NCBI RefSeq assembly: GCF_049532905.1
Contig: NZ_CP064032.1
Span: 1,984,001-2,048,000, forward strand
DNA from: Dyella_B nitratireducens
GTDB taxonomy: Bacteria > Pseudomonadota > Gammaproteobacteria > Xanthomonadales > Rhodanobacteraceae
Direction: 5' to 3'
Length of the DNA: 64,000 nucleotides
In this document: positions 18,093 through 27,929 of the stretch, in pieces
Numbering within the stretch: position 1 is the first letter of the stretch
Layout of the letters: each line of letters opens with the position of its first letter
Program-made: the position numbers and the translations under genes
The notes under the pieces: model-generated
Database searches by the model: none
What the model saw: only the letters and a program-made list of their open reading frames with translations
What the model was told of the DNA's origin: nothing

Positions 18093-18167
18093 CGTAGGTT
18101 GGGGTGCAAACCCCAACATCGCCATCGCCCATGCTTCGGGATGTTGGGGTTCGCACCCCAACCTACG
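18093..18167. repeat. Long hairpin repeat, family 2, after ugpC
   Basis: CGTAGGTTGGGGTGC...ACCCCAACATC is mirrored by GATGTTGGGGTTCGCACCCC and AACCTACG, giving a nearly perfect stem of about 28 bp. It could end transcription of the ugp operon or stabilise its 3' end. A degenerate copy lies at 6278-6367, so it is a dispersed repeat rather than a dedicated terminator. Confidence 0.8.
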
Positions 18168-18226
18168 TGGGTGTACGGCATGATTGACTGTTGGGAAGAC
18201 CCATTACCACGGAGCGCATTGGGTTC

Positions 18227-19393
18227 ATGAGCACCAAGAAGAAAGCCACCGGCAAAGCAGTATCCAAACAGGCCCAACCAAGGCGCGCAGGCAGCCTGAT
18301 GCTGGCGCCCAGCGAGCGCCTGATTCTCAACATCGTGCGTCGCCACGGCTCGATTGCCCGTGCGGCCATCGTTGCCGAGACCGATCTGGCCCAGCAGTCC
18401 GTGCATCGCCTGGTGGAACAGCTGATCGAGCGCGGCTTGTTGCGCGCCGGTGCTGTCGTGCGCAACGGACGCGGCCAACCCAGTCCACGCATCGAACTGG
18501 TGCGCGAAGCCGCCTACACCGTGGGCATTTCCATCAACACCGATTCCATCACGCTGTGCCTGGCCGACCTGGGCTGCAACCTCCTTGAAGAGGTGTGCAT
18601 CCGCACGCCGCCCACGCATCGAAAAGCTTCCCTCGCGGCCATCAACGATGCGCTCGAACGCATCCTCGCACGCAATGGCGTGGCGCGCGAACGCTTGATC
18701 GGCGTTGGCGTGGCGATTGCCGGCTTCTTCGTTGCCGGCCGCAGCCAAGTGAATGCAGCCGAGCCTTTACAGGACTGGTCGCTGGTCGATCTGGTACCCA
18801 TCCTGGAAGAAGCATTCCATCTGCCGGTATGGCTGGAGAACAACGCCACCACCGCCGCTATCGGCGAAAGCCTGCTGGGTGCGGGATTGTGGGCGCAGAA
18901 CTTTGCCTACCTCGCTTTCAACTACGGCTTCGGCGCCGGCGTCGTGCTCAATGGCAAGCCGCTATTCGGCACACATGGCAATGCCGGCGAGCTTACGTTG
19001 TTCACGTCGGAGGAAGCCGGGCATCGTCCCACGCTTCGATCACTGATGGATGAGCTTCGCATGCACGGCGTGCACGTCGATTCGGTGGAGGATTTGCGCC
19101 AGCGTTTCGATCCCACCTGGCCGGGCGTGGAACTCTGGATACAGAGCACGCTACCGGCCTTGAACCGTACCGTCAATGCGCTGGCCGGCCTGTTCGATCC
19201 GGAAGCGATCGTATTCGGTGGGCAATTGCCGCTGGCACTCGGTCGCATGCTGATCGACCGCGTGCGCTTTCTGGATATTCATCGTTACGGCGTGGGCCCT
19301 GACCGGCCCAAGCTGGTCTTGGCAGAAACCAACGGCGACGCATCCGCGATCGGCGCTGCATTGGTTCCACTGAAGGAGCGATTGTTCGAATAA
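18227..19393 (+). CDS. ROK-family transcriptional regulator (NagC/XylR type)
   Basis: A 388-residue protein with an N-terminal winged helix-turn-helix (residues about 25-85: LILNIVRRHGSIARAAIVAE, TDLAQQSVHRLVEQLIERGL) and a ROK sugar-kinase-like domain (AYTVGISINTDSITLCLADL, VGVAIAGFFVAGR, WLENNATTAAIGE, FNYGFGAGVVLNG). The lysine/arginine-rich first 25 residues are unusual. ROK repressors usually bind a sugar or sugar phosphate. The usual CXCGXXGC zinc motif of ROK proteins is absent: after HGNAGEL there are no paired cysteines. It sits between ugpC and the GDPD-pectinesterase gene on the same strand and may control either. The ATG at 18227 is preferred over one at 18191. Confidence 0.87.
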   Translation: MSTKKKATGKAVSKQAQPRRAGSLMLAPSERLILNIVRRHGSIARAAIVAETDLAQQSVHRLVEQLIERGLLRAGAVVRNGRGQPSPRIELVREAAYTVGISINTDSITLCLADLGCNLLEEVCIRTPPTHRKASLAAINDALERILARNGVARERLIGVGVAIAGFFVAGRSQVNAAEPLQDWSLVDLVPILEEAFHLPVWLENNATTAAIGESLLGAGLWAQNFAYLAFNYGFGAGVVLNGKPLFGTHGNAGELTLFTSEEAGHRPTLRSLMDELRMHGVHVDSVEDLRQRFDPTWPGVELWIQSTLPALNRTVNALAGLFDPEAIVFGGQLPLALGRMLIDRVRFLDIHRYGVGPDRPKLVLAETNGDASAIGAALVPLKERLFE

Positions 19394-19604
19394 ACCGACT
19401 GCGTTTATTCCGTACCAAGCACAAGCGCATTGAATGGTGACTCAGAGGGGGCAGCCGGAGTCACCGGATAACACTAAGACAGGGATATCCACTCGTAATC
19501 GAATTTCGACGCCTTGCGCCGATGCGGGCGTCTGCGTGCCCCGTTTTACCCATGCCTTCCCCACCAGCCCATCGAACCACCTGCGAATAGAAGGAATCTT
19601 TACC

Positions 19605-22600
19605 GTGAAGCACTCGTTCAAACGCAAGCGCAGTACGCAGTTGATTGGCCAGGCCCTGGCAACCATCGCAGCCGGCCTGGTGATTTCCACCCACGCACAG
19701 GCGCAGTCCACCGTTACCGTCAATCCCACGACGGGCACCGGCACGATCGTCAGTTCCCCGGGTTACTACAACCTGACCGATCCAGACCTCACGGGCGCCT
19801 TGATCCAGCTGCTGCAGTTCCGCATGAAGGGCGGCGCGCTTGAGCTCTCTGCCTACGACAGCGAACCGATCATCATTGCCGCGCATCGTGGTGTGGTGGA
19901 TTCATCGCATCCCGAAAACACCAAGGAAGCCACGGTCAACACCATGAACGCGGGCATCGAGAGCGTGGAGCTCGATGTTTATGAAACCAGCGATCTGGTG
20001 CCTTACCTGATGCACGACCAAACGCTGAAGCGCATGCTCCATCGTCCCGAGTATGCAGACATCTATCGCTGGCAGCGGGAAAGCAACGATGCTTCGGTGA
20101 AAACGCCCACCTGGAGCGACATCAGCAATACGCCGATCTGCGCAGGCAATGATGGATACGGCGACACGGTCAACTACCCTTCCTGCAACAGCTTCAATAT
20201 CTATCCGGCCTCGCTCGATGACACCATGCAGGAGCTGTTCAACGACGGTTACCAGGGCCTGGTTTTTCTGGATTTGAGAGAAACCAACAATGTTCGCGAC
20301 GTGGCCGCCATGCTCGCCAACAAAATGATCATCAACGACAACTACGGCAAATGGGTCGCCGGACATGTCGTGCTCAAGTTCCAGACGATATTGTTCAATG
20401 GACCTGAAGATTTCTATCAAGCCACCGCCAACTTCTATCAGACGACCTATGGCGGATCGCTGACCGAATCCGAGCTCGCCCAGCTCTACATCATGCCGGT
20501 GTACACCTCCAACGGTGTTGCCAACAAAGAAAGCGCCGGCAACACCAACTATGCCACGAACGATTACTCATCCTGGATCAACTGGGTCGACGGCAATAAC
20601 AACGTACTGTCGCCAGAAGCCAGTCTCAAAGCGTTCAAGGCCAGCTTGAACGATAACGATGATATGTATACCGAGCTGTGGCAATCCGGCAGAAACATCG
20701 GCGCCTACATTCCCGAACAGCTTTGCACGGTCTCCGAACCGAGCGCCAGCAACGCCAACCTCGCAGGCTCCATGGGCACGTATTGGGAAGGCGGCATCTG
20801 CGGTCCGCTGTCTCCGCCCATGAACCCCAACGAATGCGGATCGGCCAGCACCACGCAGTTCTCGCGTGATGGCGAAGGCTGCACCGATCATCGCCCCTTC
20901 CGCGAGTTCTGGCATGACGAAGCACGCTTCGGCTTCATCATCACCGATCTGCCGACACAGACCATCCAATACCTGATGCAATTCAGCGGTCAACGCCCTG
21001 GCACCAACACGTGTCCGGCGACCAACCCGCTTTGCAATGTAGTGATTCACTCGGGAGGACCGGCACTGGTGGTGGCTGCCGACGGCAGCGGCACCTACAA
21101 GACCATCAACGCCGCACTCGCTGCCGTGCCTGCCACGGGAGCGGAAATCCTGATTCGCCCGGGCACCTACCACGAAAAGGTCAACATTACGCAGGCCAAT
21201 GTAGAGCTGATCGGCACGGGCAAAGATGCCTCGCAGGTGCTGATCATCAACGACGACTACGCGGCCAAGACCGATGCCACCGGCAAGCAATTGGGCACCG
21301 GCGGCAGCTACACGGTGAAGGTGAGCGGCGACAACTTCTACGCCGCCAACCTCACTATCCAAAACAACGCCGATTACGAAGCACCCAACTTCCAGAACAA
21401 CAACCAGGCCGTGGCGTTGTTCTCGGTGGGCGACCGCGCCGTGTTCCGCGCCGTGCGCGTGCTGGGCGGCCAGGACTCGCTTTATCTGGGCAATGACAAG
21501 CGCGCCTATTTCAACAACAGCTATGTCGAAGGCTACGTGGACTACATCTTCGGCAACGGCAAGGCCGTGTTCGATAACTGCATCATCAAGACCAAGGTGC
21601 ATGGCGACCTCACTCAGGAAGCCACCATCACGGCGCAAAACCGCGCCAGCACCACCGAAGACAGCGGCTTCGTAATCAGCAATTCGCAGCTGCTGTTCGA
21701 CAGCCCGTACATGAGCAACGTGTGGCTGGGCCGTCCGTGGGGCGCGTATGCCACCACGTATTTCATCAACACCAAGATGGGTCCCGAGGTGGTGCCGCAA
21801 GGCTGGATCGAATTCATCCCGTTGCCGCTCTCGCAAGGTGGTACCAACAACCTGCCGACCTCCACGTATCGCGAGTACGACTCGTATTACCCGGATGCCA
21901 GCGGCAACTGGGCACTGTTCGATCTGAGCCAGCGCGAAAGCACCTCGCCCAGCAGCAATGTTTCGCTCACTTCGGCAGAAGCCGATGCACTGGCACCGAA
22001 TACCTATTTGGCAGGTAGCGACAACTGGCAACCGACCACGGTGGTGTATTCCGGCGACAATTCGAACCAGACCCTGCCGCTACCAACACCTACTGCAGGC
22101 ATACCTGCATCACCCGTCATCACTGCCACCGTGGCTGGCAACGGTAACGTGCAAGTGACCTGGGCGGGGCAGCCGGCCAATCCGGTGGAACAAGGCTATA
22201 CCCTCACCGCCACGCAGAATGGCAAAACGTTTGGCCCGGTCTCCTTGCCGCCCAGCGCATCGAGCGGCTACATCGATGGCCTCGCCAATGGCGTACCGGC
22301 TACCGTGACGGTGCGTGAGTTCAATGCTCAAGGTTCCAGCGCGCCGTCCGTGTCCACGTCGGTGACGCCGGTGTCGCACGATCCGAGTGCACCGAGCAAC
22401 GTGCAGGTGAGCACTGCCTCCACCAGTGCAACCGTCACCTTCACCATTGCCGACCAAGGTATCCAACCGGTATTCGGCGGCACCGTTGCACACGCAGGTG
22501 TGTACACCGCGCTCTACGCCAGTCAGGCGGATGCATACGCAGGCAAAGCTCTGGCAGGTACCAGCAACGGCTTCACCACCAACAGCTGGACCTTCAACAA

Positions 22601-22694
22601 CCTGCAGCGCAATACCACCTACTGGGTCTCGTTGAAGGCCTACAACGGTTACTACAGCCCAACCGTCATCACGTCATTTACGACCAAACCGTAA
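19605..22694 (+). CDS. Secreted fusion: glycerophosphodiester phosphodiesterase + pectin methylesterase + 2 FN3
   Basis: A 1029-residue exported protein joining two enzyme families. The signal peptide is residues 1-34 (QALATIAAGLVISTHAQAQ). The GDPD domain (about 85-450) has His94-Arg95 in IIAAHRGVVD, then Glu122-x-Asp124 in VELDVY and His137 in LMHD, the HR...ExD...H catalytic and calcium-binding pattern. A carbohydrate esterase 8 domain (about 490-800) has GTYHEKV, NNQAVAL, GGQDSLYLG, the catalytic Asp in VDYIFGNG, the second Asp in VFDNC and the substrate Arg in LGRPW. Two fibronectin type III domains follow (about 832-925 and 930-1029). The GTG at 19605 follows AGAAGGAATC and fits the signal peptide; an earlier frame start at 19434 is rejected. 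A terminator follows. The biological substrate is unknown. Confidence 0.88.
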   Translation: MKHSFKRKRSTQLIGQALATIAAGLVISTHAQAQSTVTVNPTTGTGTIVSSPGYYNLTDPDLTGALIQLLQFRMKGGALELSAYDSEPIIIAAHRGVVDSSHPENTKEATVNTMNAGIESVELDVYETSDLVPYLMHDQTLKRMLHRPEYADIYRWQRESNDASVKTPTWSDISNTPICAGNDGYGDTVNYPSCNSFNIYPASLDDTMQELFNDGYQGLVFLDLRETNNVRDVAAMLANKMIINDNYGKWVAGHVVLKFQTILFNGPEDFYQATANFYQTTYGGSLTESELAQLYIMPVYTSNGVANKESAGNTNYATNDYSSWINWVDGNNNVLSPEASLKAFKASLNDNDDMYTELWQSGRNIGAYIPEQLCTVSEPSASNANLAGSMGTYWEGGICGPLSPPMNPNECGSASTTQFSRDGEGCTDHRPFREFWHDEARFGFIITDLPTQTIQYLMQFSGQRPGTNTCPATNPLCNVVIHSGGPALVVAADGSGTYKTINAALAAVPATGAEILIRPGTYHEKVNITQANVELIGTGKDASQVLIINDDYAAKTDATGKQLGTGGSYTVKVSGDNFYAANLTIQNNADYEAPNFQNNNQAVALFSVGDRAVFRAVRVLGGQDSLYLGNDKRAYFNNSYVEGYVDYIFGNGKAVFDNCIIKTKVHGDLTQEATITAQNRASTTEDSGFVISNSQLLFDSPYMSNVWLGRPWGAYATTYFINTKMGPEVVPQGWIEFIPLPLSQGGTNNLPTSTYREYDSYYPDASGNWALFDLSQRESTSPSSNVSLTSAEADALAPNTYLAGSDNWQPTTVVYSGDNSNQTLPLPTPTAGIPASPVITATVAGNGNVQVTWAGQPANPVEQGYTLTATQNGKTFGPVSLPPSASSGYIDGLANGVPATVTVREFNAQGSSAPSVSTSVTPVSHDPSAPSNVQVSTASTSATVTFTIADQGIQPVFGGTVAHAGVYTALYASQADAYAGKALAGTSNGFTTNSWTFNNLQRNTTYWVSLKAYNGYYSPTVITSFTTKP

Positions 22695-22700
22695 TGAAAG

Positions 22701-22730
22701 AAGGCCCCTCCTCTCATGGGGAGGGGCCTT
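22701..22730 (+). terminator. Intrinsic terminator after the GDPD-pectinesterase gene
   Basis: AAGGCCCCTCC and GGGAGGGGCCTT form a strong GC-rich stem with a short loop, six bases after the stop at 22694, followed by ATT. It separates the fusion gene from the TonB receptor, though some read-through is possible. Confidence 0.8.
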
Positions 22731-22764
22731 ATTCGCACCAAACACTCACTCTGGGGAAATTTCC

Positions 22765-25335
22765 ATGACACGGCGTACTGCCCCGTCACTGCTTCCACGC
22801 ACTTTGCTAGCTGCGTCGATTCTTGCCACCGTTGGCCCGGCTTTCGCCCAGGACAACATCTCGACATCCACCATATCGCCCACGACAGACAACGTCAAAG
22901 CAAAATCACGCGCCCCGTCGAACGCTGACGCCAACACAAAGAGCCTCGACCAGGTTGTGGTCACAGGCAATGCGTCCATCACGGGCGTCAAGAAGCTTGA
23001 TGCCAGCTACTCGATCACCACGTTGACGGCGGATCAAATCAGCCAGGCCAACACCACCAGCGCGAATGACTTGCTCAAGGCGTCGCCCGGTGTGCACGTC
23101 GAATCATCCGGTGGTCAAACGGGTGCAAATATCGAAGTGGCAGGCTTTCCGGGCAGCGGTCAGTCGCCCTATGTCACCCTCGGCCTGCAAGGCGTGCCTT
23201 TCTATCCGATGTCGGGATTGGCGTATCTGGAGCAGGCTTCGCTGCTGCGCCTGGATGACACGATCGAGCGCGCGGAGCTGGTGCAAGGCGGCCCGGCCGT
23301 GCTGTATGGCTCGGCGCAGCCCGGCTTGTTCGGCAACTTCATTCTCAAACAAGGTACCGATGTCACCTCCGGCGACGTCGGGATGACGATCGGTTCGGAA
23401 GACCTTGTCCGGCTGGATGGCTTTGTCGGTTTTCCGCTCAGCAAGAACAGCAACTGGTATGGAAGCGTCGGCGGTTTCTATCGGCAGTCTTCGGGCGTGC
23501 GCAATCCGGAATATCTCGCCGATGACGGCGGCCAGATCACGGCAACGCTCACGCGCGACTGGGATAGCGGCTCACTGATGTTCTTTGCCCGCTACATCAA
23601 CGACAAGAACCAGTTCGTAACGGATACGCCCATTCTCAATCCCAGCCGCGGCCAGTTCTCCAACTATCCCGGTTTCAGCCCGCTGACCGGCACCATGGGA
23701 AGTAAAGCCGATCAATACGAGTTCTTGCAGACGACACCCTGTTTTACGAAAGGCTGCACTCCGGGTGGCATCGCCGTGAACATGGCCAATGGTCGTGGAC
23801 CGGATGCCTATCTGACAGGCGCCAATTTCGATTGGGATTTCGGCAACGGCTGGACGATCTCGGACAAGCTGGGCGTCAACGGCGGCACCGAGAACATGGT
23901 TGCGTTCTACAGCACCGGTACCAACCCGCTGCCGCTTTCCACGTTTATCGCCAACGCGGAATCCGCCAACCATCTGCCCGCAGGTTTGACGGCCAACGCG
24001 ACCTATACCACGGGTGGCCAGGCGTCGATGAGCCAGAACGTCGTCACGCAGGAACTGCGTTACGTCCAGCAGAAATTCCATGCCGTCAGCAACGAGTTTC
24101 ACGTCAACAAGGAGCTGTTCGAAGGCAACACTCTGACGCTTGGCAATTACACCGTGGGTTACAACTCGAATGAATTGGCCATCCAAGGTAGCGACATACT
24201 TCTGCAAGCCAAGAACAATCCAACGCCCATCGCTGTCTCGTTGACCAACGGCACGCAGACGTGGCAAGTGGCCAGCCCGCAGGGTTTCACCACCGGTCCG
24301 ACGACCGCCCAGCGTATCCCGGGGACGGGTTTCAACACCGCGTTCTTCTTGAGCGACACCTGGAAACTCGACAACTGGCTTTTCGATGCAGGCATTCGTG
24401 ATGAATATCAGCATCTGCGCGCATCGCTCGGCAATGTCGCGACGGGTGATCTGGATGACAACCCTTATACGCTGTACAACAACAAATCCCGCTACCTGGT
24501 TCCCGGCAGCACGGCCATCCGCTACGGAAAAACCGCACCATCATGGACGATCGGCGCCAACTACGCATTCGATGAACACATGAGCGCTTACGCCCGCTTG
24601 AGCGATGGCGTGCACTTCCCCTCGTTCACCGACCTGGCCACGCTGCCGAACACGCCGGTCGAAAAGATGCACAACATGGAGATCGGCTTCAAATATGAAG
24701 CGAACTGGATCTACGCCGACATCTCGGCCTTTCGGCGGCTCTTCAGCGGCGTTCCGTCCAGCCTGCTCGTGGCAGTCGGCAATACCACGGAGACGGTTTC
24801 CTATGTGTATGGTTCTCAATCCAAGGGCGTGAACTTCAACGTCACGGCCAAGCCGATCGACCACCTGTCGATCAATCTGTCCGGCAACTACCAGGATTCG
24901 CAATACACCCACAGCAACGGTTGCTACACCTATCAAGGCGAAACGACCCAGGTGGTATGCAGCAAGTCGAACCAATTCAATGGTTACCAGCTGGCCCGCC
25001 AGCCAACCTTCCAAGCGCGCCTGACGCCATCTTATGAAATCCCGACCAGCTGGGGCTCGTTGACCGCGTGGGTGACCTACGAATACATCGGCAGCCATTA
25101 CAGCGACCAGCAGGAACTCCAGCCGCTCGGGCATTACTACGATCTGGCCTTTGGCGTTGTCGCCAACGTTGGCAAGGAGTGGGCGTTCACGTTGCAAGGC
25201 ACGAATGTCACCAACCAGATCGGTTTGACCGAAGGCAATGCCCGCATTCTTGGCGCTGCCAATACGGGTGGTGTGATCCTTGCGCGTTCCATTGAAGGGC
25301 GTGAAGTTAATTTCCAGGCAAAGTACAAATTCTGA
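22765..25335 (+). CDS. TonB-dependent outer membrane receptor
   Basis: An 856-residue receptor with a signal peptide (residues 1-28, LLAASILATVGPAFAQ), a TonB-box-like LDQVVVTGNAS, a plug domain (TTSANDLLKASPGVHVESSG, RAELVQGGPAVLYGSAQPG) and a 22-strand-type barrel with a final VNFQAKYKF. GGGGAAA lies six bases before the ATG. The plug pattern (VLYGSAQPG, then NFILK) is like siderophore/TonB-siderophore receptors as well as those for other ligands. Its position 34 bp after the terminator of the GDPD-pectinesterase fusion suggests uptake of a product of that enzyme (inference). Confidence 0.92.
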   Translation: MTRRTAPSLLPRTLLAASILATVGPAFAQDNISTSTISPTTDNVKAKSRAPSNADANTKSLDQVVVTGNASITGVKKLDASYSITTLTADQISQANTTSANDLLKASPGVHVESSGGQTGANIEVAGFPGSGQSPYVTLGLQGVPFYPMSGLAYLEQASLLRLDDTIERAELVQGGPAVLYGSAQPGLFGNFILKQGTDVTSGDVGMTIGSEDLVRLDGFVGFPLSKNSNWYGSVGGFYRQSSGVRNPEYLADDGGQITATLTRDWDSGSLMFFARYINDKNQFVTDTPILNPSRGQFSNYPGFSPLTGTMGSKADQYEFLQTTPCFTKGCTPGGIAVNMANGRGPDAYLTGANFDWDFGNGWTISDKLGVNGGTENMVAFYSTGTNPLPLSTFIANAESANHLPAGLTANATYTTGGQASMSQNVVTQELRYVQQKFHAVSNEFHVNKELFEGNTLTLGNYTVGYNSNELAIQGSDILLQAKNNPTPIAVSLTNGTQTWQVASPQGFTTGPTTAQRIPGTGFNTAFFLSDTWKLDNWLFDAGIRDEYQHLRASLGNVATGDLDDNPYTLYNNKSRYLVPGSTAIRYGKTAPSWTIGANYAFDEHMSAYARLSDGVHFPSFTDLATLPNTPVEKMHNMEIGFKYEANWIYADISAFRRLFSGVPSSLLVAVGNTTETVSYVYGSQSKGVNFNVTAKPIDHLSINLSGNYQDSQYTHSNGCYTYQGETTQVVCSKSNQFNGYQLARQPTFQARLTPSYEIPTSWGSLTAWVTYEYIGSHYSDQQELQPLGHYYDLAFGVVANVGKEWAFTLQGTNVTNQIGLTEGNARILGAANTGGVILARSIEGREVNFQAKYKF

Positions 25336-25469
25336 TACGTAAGCCCGAAGATGCAGGTTGGGGGGAGGCTTGGCCGAACCCCAATCTGTGCGCCGTTGCC
25401 GCAACACCCAGGATCACATCGATTCCATATCAAAGCGGAATGACAGTCCGCATTGAAACAGCATCGACG

Positions 25470-27200
25470 CTAAGGCGTCTCACTACTCACGACATCATGC
25501 GAATTGCCGTGCTCGCGCAGAATCTTCAGCACGCCCGCAATCGCCTCCGGATTATTTGGCACCTTGTGATCGGAGTGAACGATCAACGTTGTCGCGGAAC
25601 CTGGAAACAGTGCGCTGCTCAAGGGCACGTAGCCATCTCCGGGTGGTTTGACGCCCGGGAGAACACCGGCGATCGTGTCGTAGCGCACACCGGCTGCAGG
25701 CATCAATTTCTCATCCGCGAGCGACACGGGCTCATCGGGTCGCAAGCTCGTTAAGCTAGTGAGGTGGCCTGTTTGAAAAATCGACTCGACCGCTGGTTGG
25801 ATGGCTTTCGGATTTTCGGTCACGATGCGCACGAGTCCAGCCATCTCTTCGATATGCCGCCATGCCAACAGTCCCACCAGGCGCCCCAGCAATCCATCTG
25901 CTGAAGGGCTTCCGCGCTGTGGCGCTGCCATGAAGATGATCTCGTCGACACCCGGGTACGGCTTGAACTGGAAAACGTCCTTGAGCGTGGCCAGATCGTT
26001 CGCATCGGCGTGCAGACTCTCCATGGGCGCGGTAAACGCTGCGTTCCATACGTCTGGCGTACTTTGTGCGCACAGCAGTCGCGCAATCACACCCCCCATG
26101 CTGTGTCCGATCAGCACAACACCCTGCCGTGCCGGTGCGTGACTGCCCGGATCGAGAACGTGCCAGGCTTCATCGATGTAATGCTGCACGCGATAGCGTT
26201 CCACCAATAACGGTGCATTGCTCTGATAGACGATGTGCCAGATCTGGTAGCGCCGATGAAGTTCGGGATCGCCCATGATGGCATTGCTCAATCGCGCCCA
26301 GATCAGCGGGCTCCCGGCCAGACCGTGGATCATGATGATGGGGGTCTTGTTCGGATCGTAGTCATCCAGCAGAAACAAACCCGATCGCTTTCCTATTTCT
26401 GCACCACCGATCATGCCCCACCAAGCCAGCCGCTTCAGGCGCGTTCGCTCCAGCAATTGGGCGAAGGGCGCGGACATGTCCTCGGCAAGGGTATAGCGAT
26501 TGGCACCCGCCACATGCTCCGGTTGGGTCACGGGGTTCTGCACCACCAGCACGGGTGTGTCGTCATGAGCAACGGCGGCGAGCGGCGTTTCCAGCCACAG
26601 GGTCGCCGGTCGAAAAACACCCTCCGGCGGATAAAGACGGCAGATCGGCCGATCGGAACACGGCAGGGAAAACGCCACGAGCGGCACGCCAAAGCCGGCA
26701 TGATGATGGCGAGCGCCATCCAGAGGATCCATCGATACCTGGTCGGCCGGTTCCAGATAGACGCTCCTGGCAAGGCTATCGGGCATGCCGCGGAATTCGA
26801 CGCGGATGGTGACACCGCCGAGAGACAATCGTCCTGCCATGACTTCGATAGGCGCACCTTGTGCCATGAGATCGAAGAAGGCGCGACTGCACTGCGTGGC
26901 GAGCAACCCTGCCGCTGTCTCGGTCGCCGCTTTTTCGGCGGCCATGGCATCGTGCGCCAGCGTTGCGCAATGCAGCCACGCATAGGCCTGGGCTTGTGAC
27001 GATTGTGCGCGGATGGCTTCCACTTCCCTCGCCTGCGCCTGCTCGAGCAGCGCCTCGGCAGAAACGCGGGAAGCATGTCCCCCGCCTGTCGATGCACAAC
27101 TGGATACGCACGCCACCCACACCATCCATGCCATGCATGCAAAAGCTCGCACGGCTGACGGCCGCTGAGCGATGTGGCCATGCTTCGTACCATCCGCCAT
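25470..27200 (-). CDS. Lipoprotein alpha/beta hydrolase (lipase-like)
   Basis: A 576-residue protein, probably anchored as a lipoprotein: hydrophobic MAWMVWVACVSSCAS with the lipobox SSC around residue 35. The long N-terminal region (about 40-290) has no recognised domain. The C-terminal alpha/beta-hydrolase domain has the oxyanion HG in MIHGLAGSPLIWA and the nucleophile Ser in VLIGHSMGGV, with a likely catalytic His in IVHSDHKVPN. This layout fits lipases or PGAP1-like esterases. The ATG at 27200 follows GGGGAAGG; a frame start at 27275 is less likely. It could release fatty acids from lipids at the cell surface, in keeping with the neighbouring phospholipid enzymes (inference). Confidence 0.82.
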   Translation of the reverse strand: MADGTKHGHIAQRPSAVRAFACMAWMVWVACVSSCASTGGGHASRVSAEALLEQAQAREVEAIRAQSSQAQAYAWLHCATLAHDAMAAEKAATETAAGLLATQCSRAFFDLMAQGAPIEVMAGRLSLGGVTIRVEFRGMPDSLARSVYLEPADQVSMDPLDGARHHHAGFGVPLVAFSLPCSDRPICRLYPPEGVFRPATLWLETPLAAVAHDDTPVLVVQNPVTQPEHVAGANRYTLAEDMSAPFAQLLERTRLKRLAWWGMIGGAEIGKRSGLFLLDDYDPNKTPIIMIHGLAGSPLIWARLSNAIMGDPELHRRYQIWHIVYQSNAPLLVERYRVQHYIDEAWHVLDPGSHAPARQGVVLIGHSMGGVIARLLCAQSTPDVWNAAFTAPMESLHADANDLATLKDVFQFKPYPGVDEIIFMAAPQRGSPSADGLLGRLVGLLAWRHIEEMAGLVRIVTENPKAIQPAVESIFQTGHLTSLTSLRPDEPVSLADEKLMPAAGVRYDTIAGVLPGVKPPGDGYVPLSSALFPGSATTLIVHSDHKVPNNPEAIAGVLKILREHGNSHDVVSSETP

Positions 27201-27298
27201 CACTCGACCTTCCCCGTGCTCGAAGAATGCGCATTCACGATTTGCGGCTGTCTGGCGCCGCTCCCTCTGCGGCACTCGAACGGCGTAGCGGATGTAGT

Positions 27299-27919
27299 CT
27301 ACAAAGCGTAATAACCCAAAAACATATCCACGGCCGACTCCGCCACCTTCTTTTGCGTAGCGGCGTCCAACGGTGGTTGGGCCAGCGTGATCTGCGGCCA
27401 GAACGCAAAGCCCTTGATCAGCGATTCCAATTGATGGGACGCAAAGACAGGGTCTTTGATCTTCAACCGGCCGGCCTTGGCAGCTGCGCGTATCCAGACG
27501 GTCAGCCCTTCTTCCTTCTCGTTCATGCGCGCAACCATGTCGAGCGCGAGTTCGGACGAATGGATGCCGGCGGCGATCGCGACGCGGGCCAGCGATACGA
27601 ACGCCTCGTCATTGAGCAGACGAAATTTCTGCGCTACCAACTCCAGCAATTGATCGCGCAACGGGCGATCGGCGTGATGAGCGAAGGCTTCACCGCCTGC
27701 GATCGCGTCCCACAAATGACGCAGGATCTCCGCGAACAAAACTTCCTTGCTGGGAAAATGGTTATAGACGGTGCGCTTGGATACCTCGGCACGGGCGGCA
27801 ATGCGGTCCATGCTGGTGGTTTCGTAACCGGAAACGCGAAATTCGTCGATGGCAGCGTCGATGATCGCACTGCGCTTGCGCTCGGTAAGGCGTGGAGATG
27901 AGGTGGGAAGCCTGGGCAT
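27299..27919 (-). CDS. TetR-family repressor
   Basis: A 206-residue regulator with a TetR N-terminal helix-turn-helix (residues about 12-58: AIIDAAIDEFRVSGYETTSM, DRIAARAEVSKRTVYNHFPSKEVLFAEIL) and an AefR-like C-terminal ligand domain (FVSLARVAIAAG, ...FASHQLESLIKGFAFWPQ). It is transcribed away from the NAPE-PLD-like gene, and the shared 96-bp intergenic region contains two copies of a 16-bp palindrome, so it most likely represses both itself and that gene. The ligand is unknown. Confidence 0.9.
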   Translation of the reverse strand: MPRLPTSSPRLTERKRSAIIDAAIDEFRVSGYETTSMDRIAARAEVSKRTVYNHFPSKEVLFAEILRHLWDAIAGGEAFAHHADRPLRDQLLELVAQKFRLLNDEAFVSLARVAIAAGIHSSELALDMVARMNEKEEGLTVWIRAAAKAGRLKIKDPVFASHQLESLIKGFAFWPQITLAQPPLDAATQKKVAESAVDMFLGYYAL

Positions 27920-27929
27920 GTGCGCACTT

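Noticed and set aside
20568..22031. Long minus frame opposite the GDPD-pectinesterase gene
   Set aside because: Antisense shadow typical of high-GC DNA; the + strand has two complete catalytic domains.
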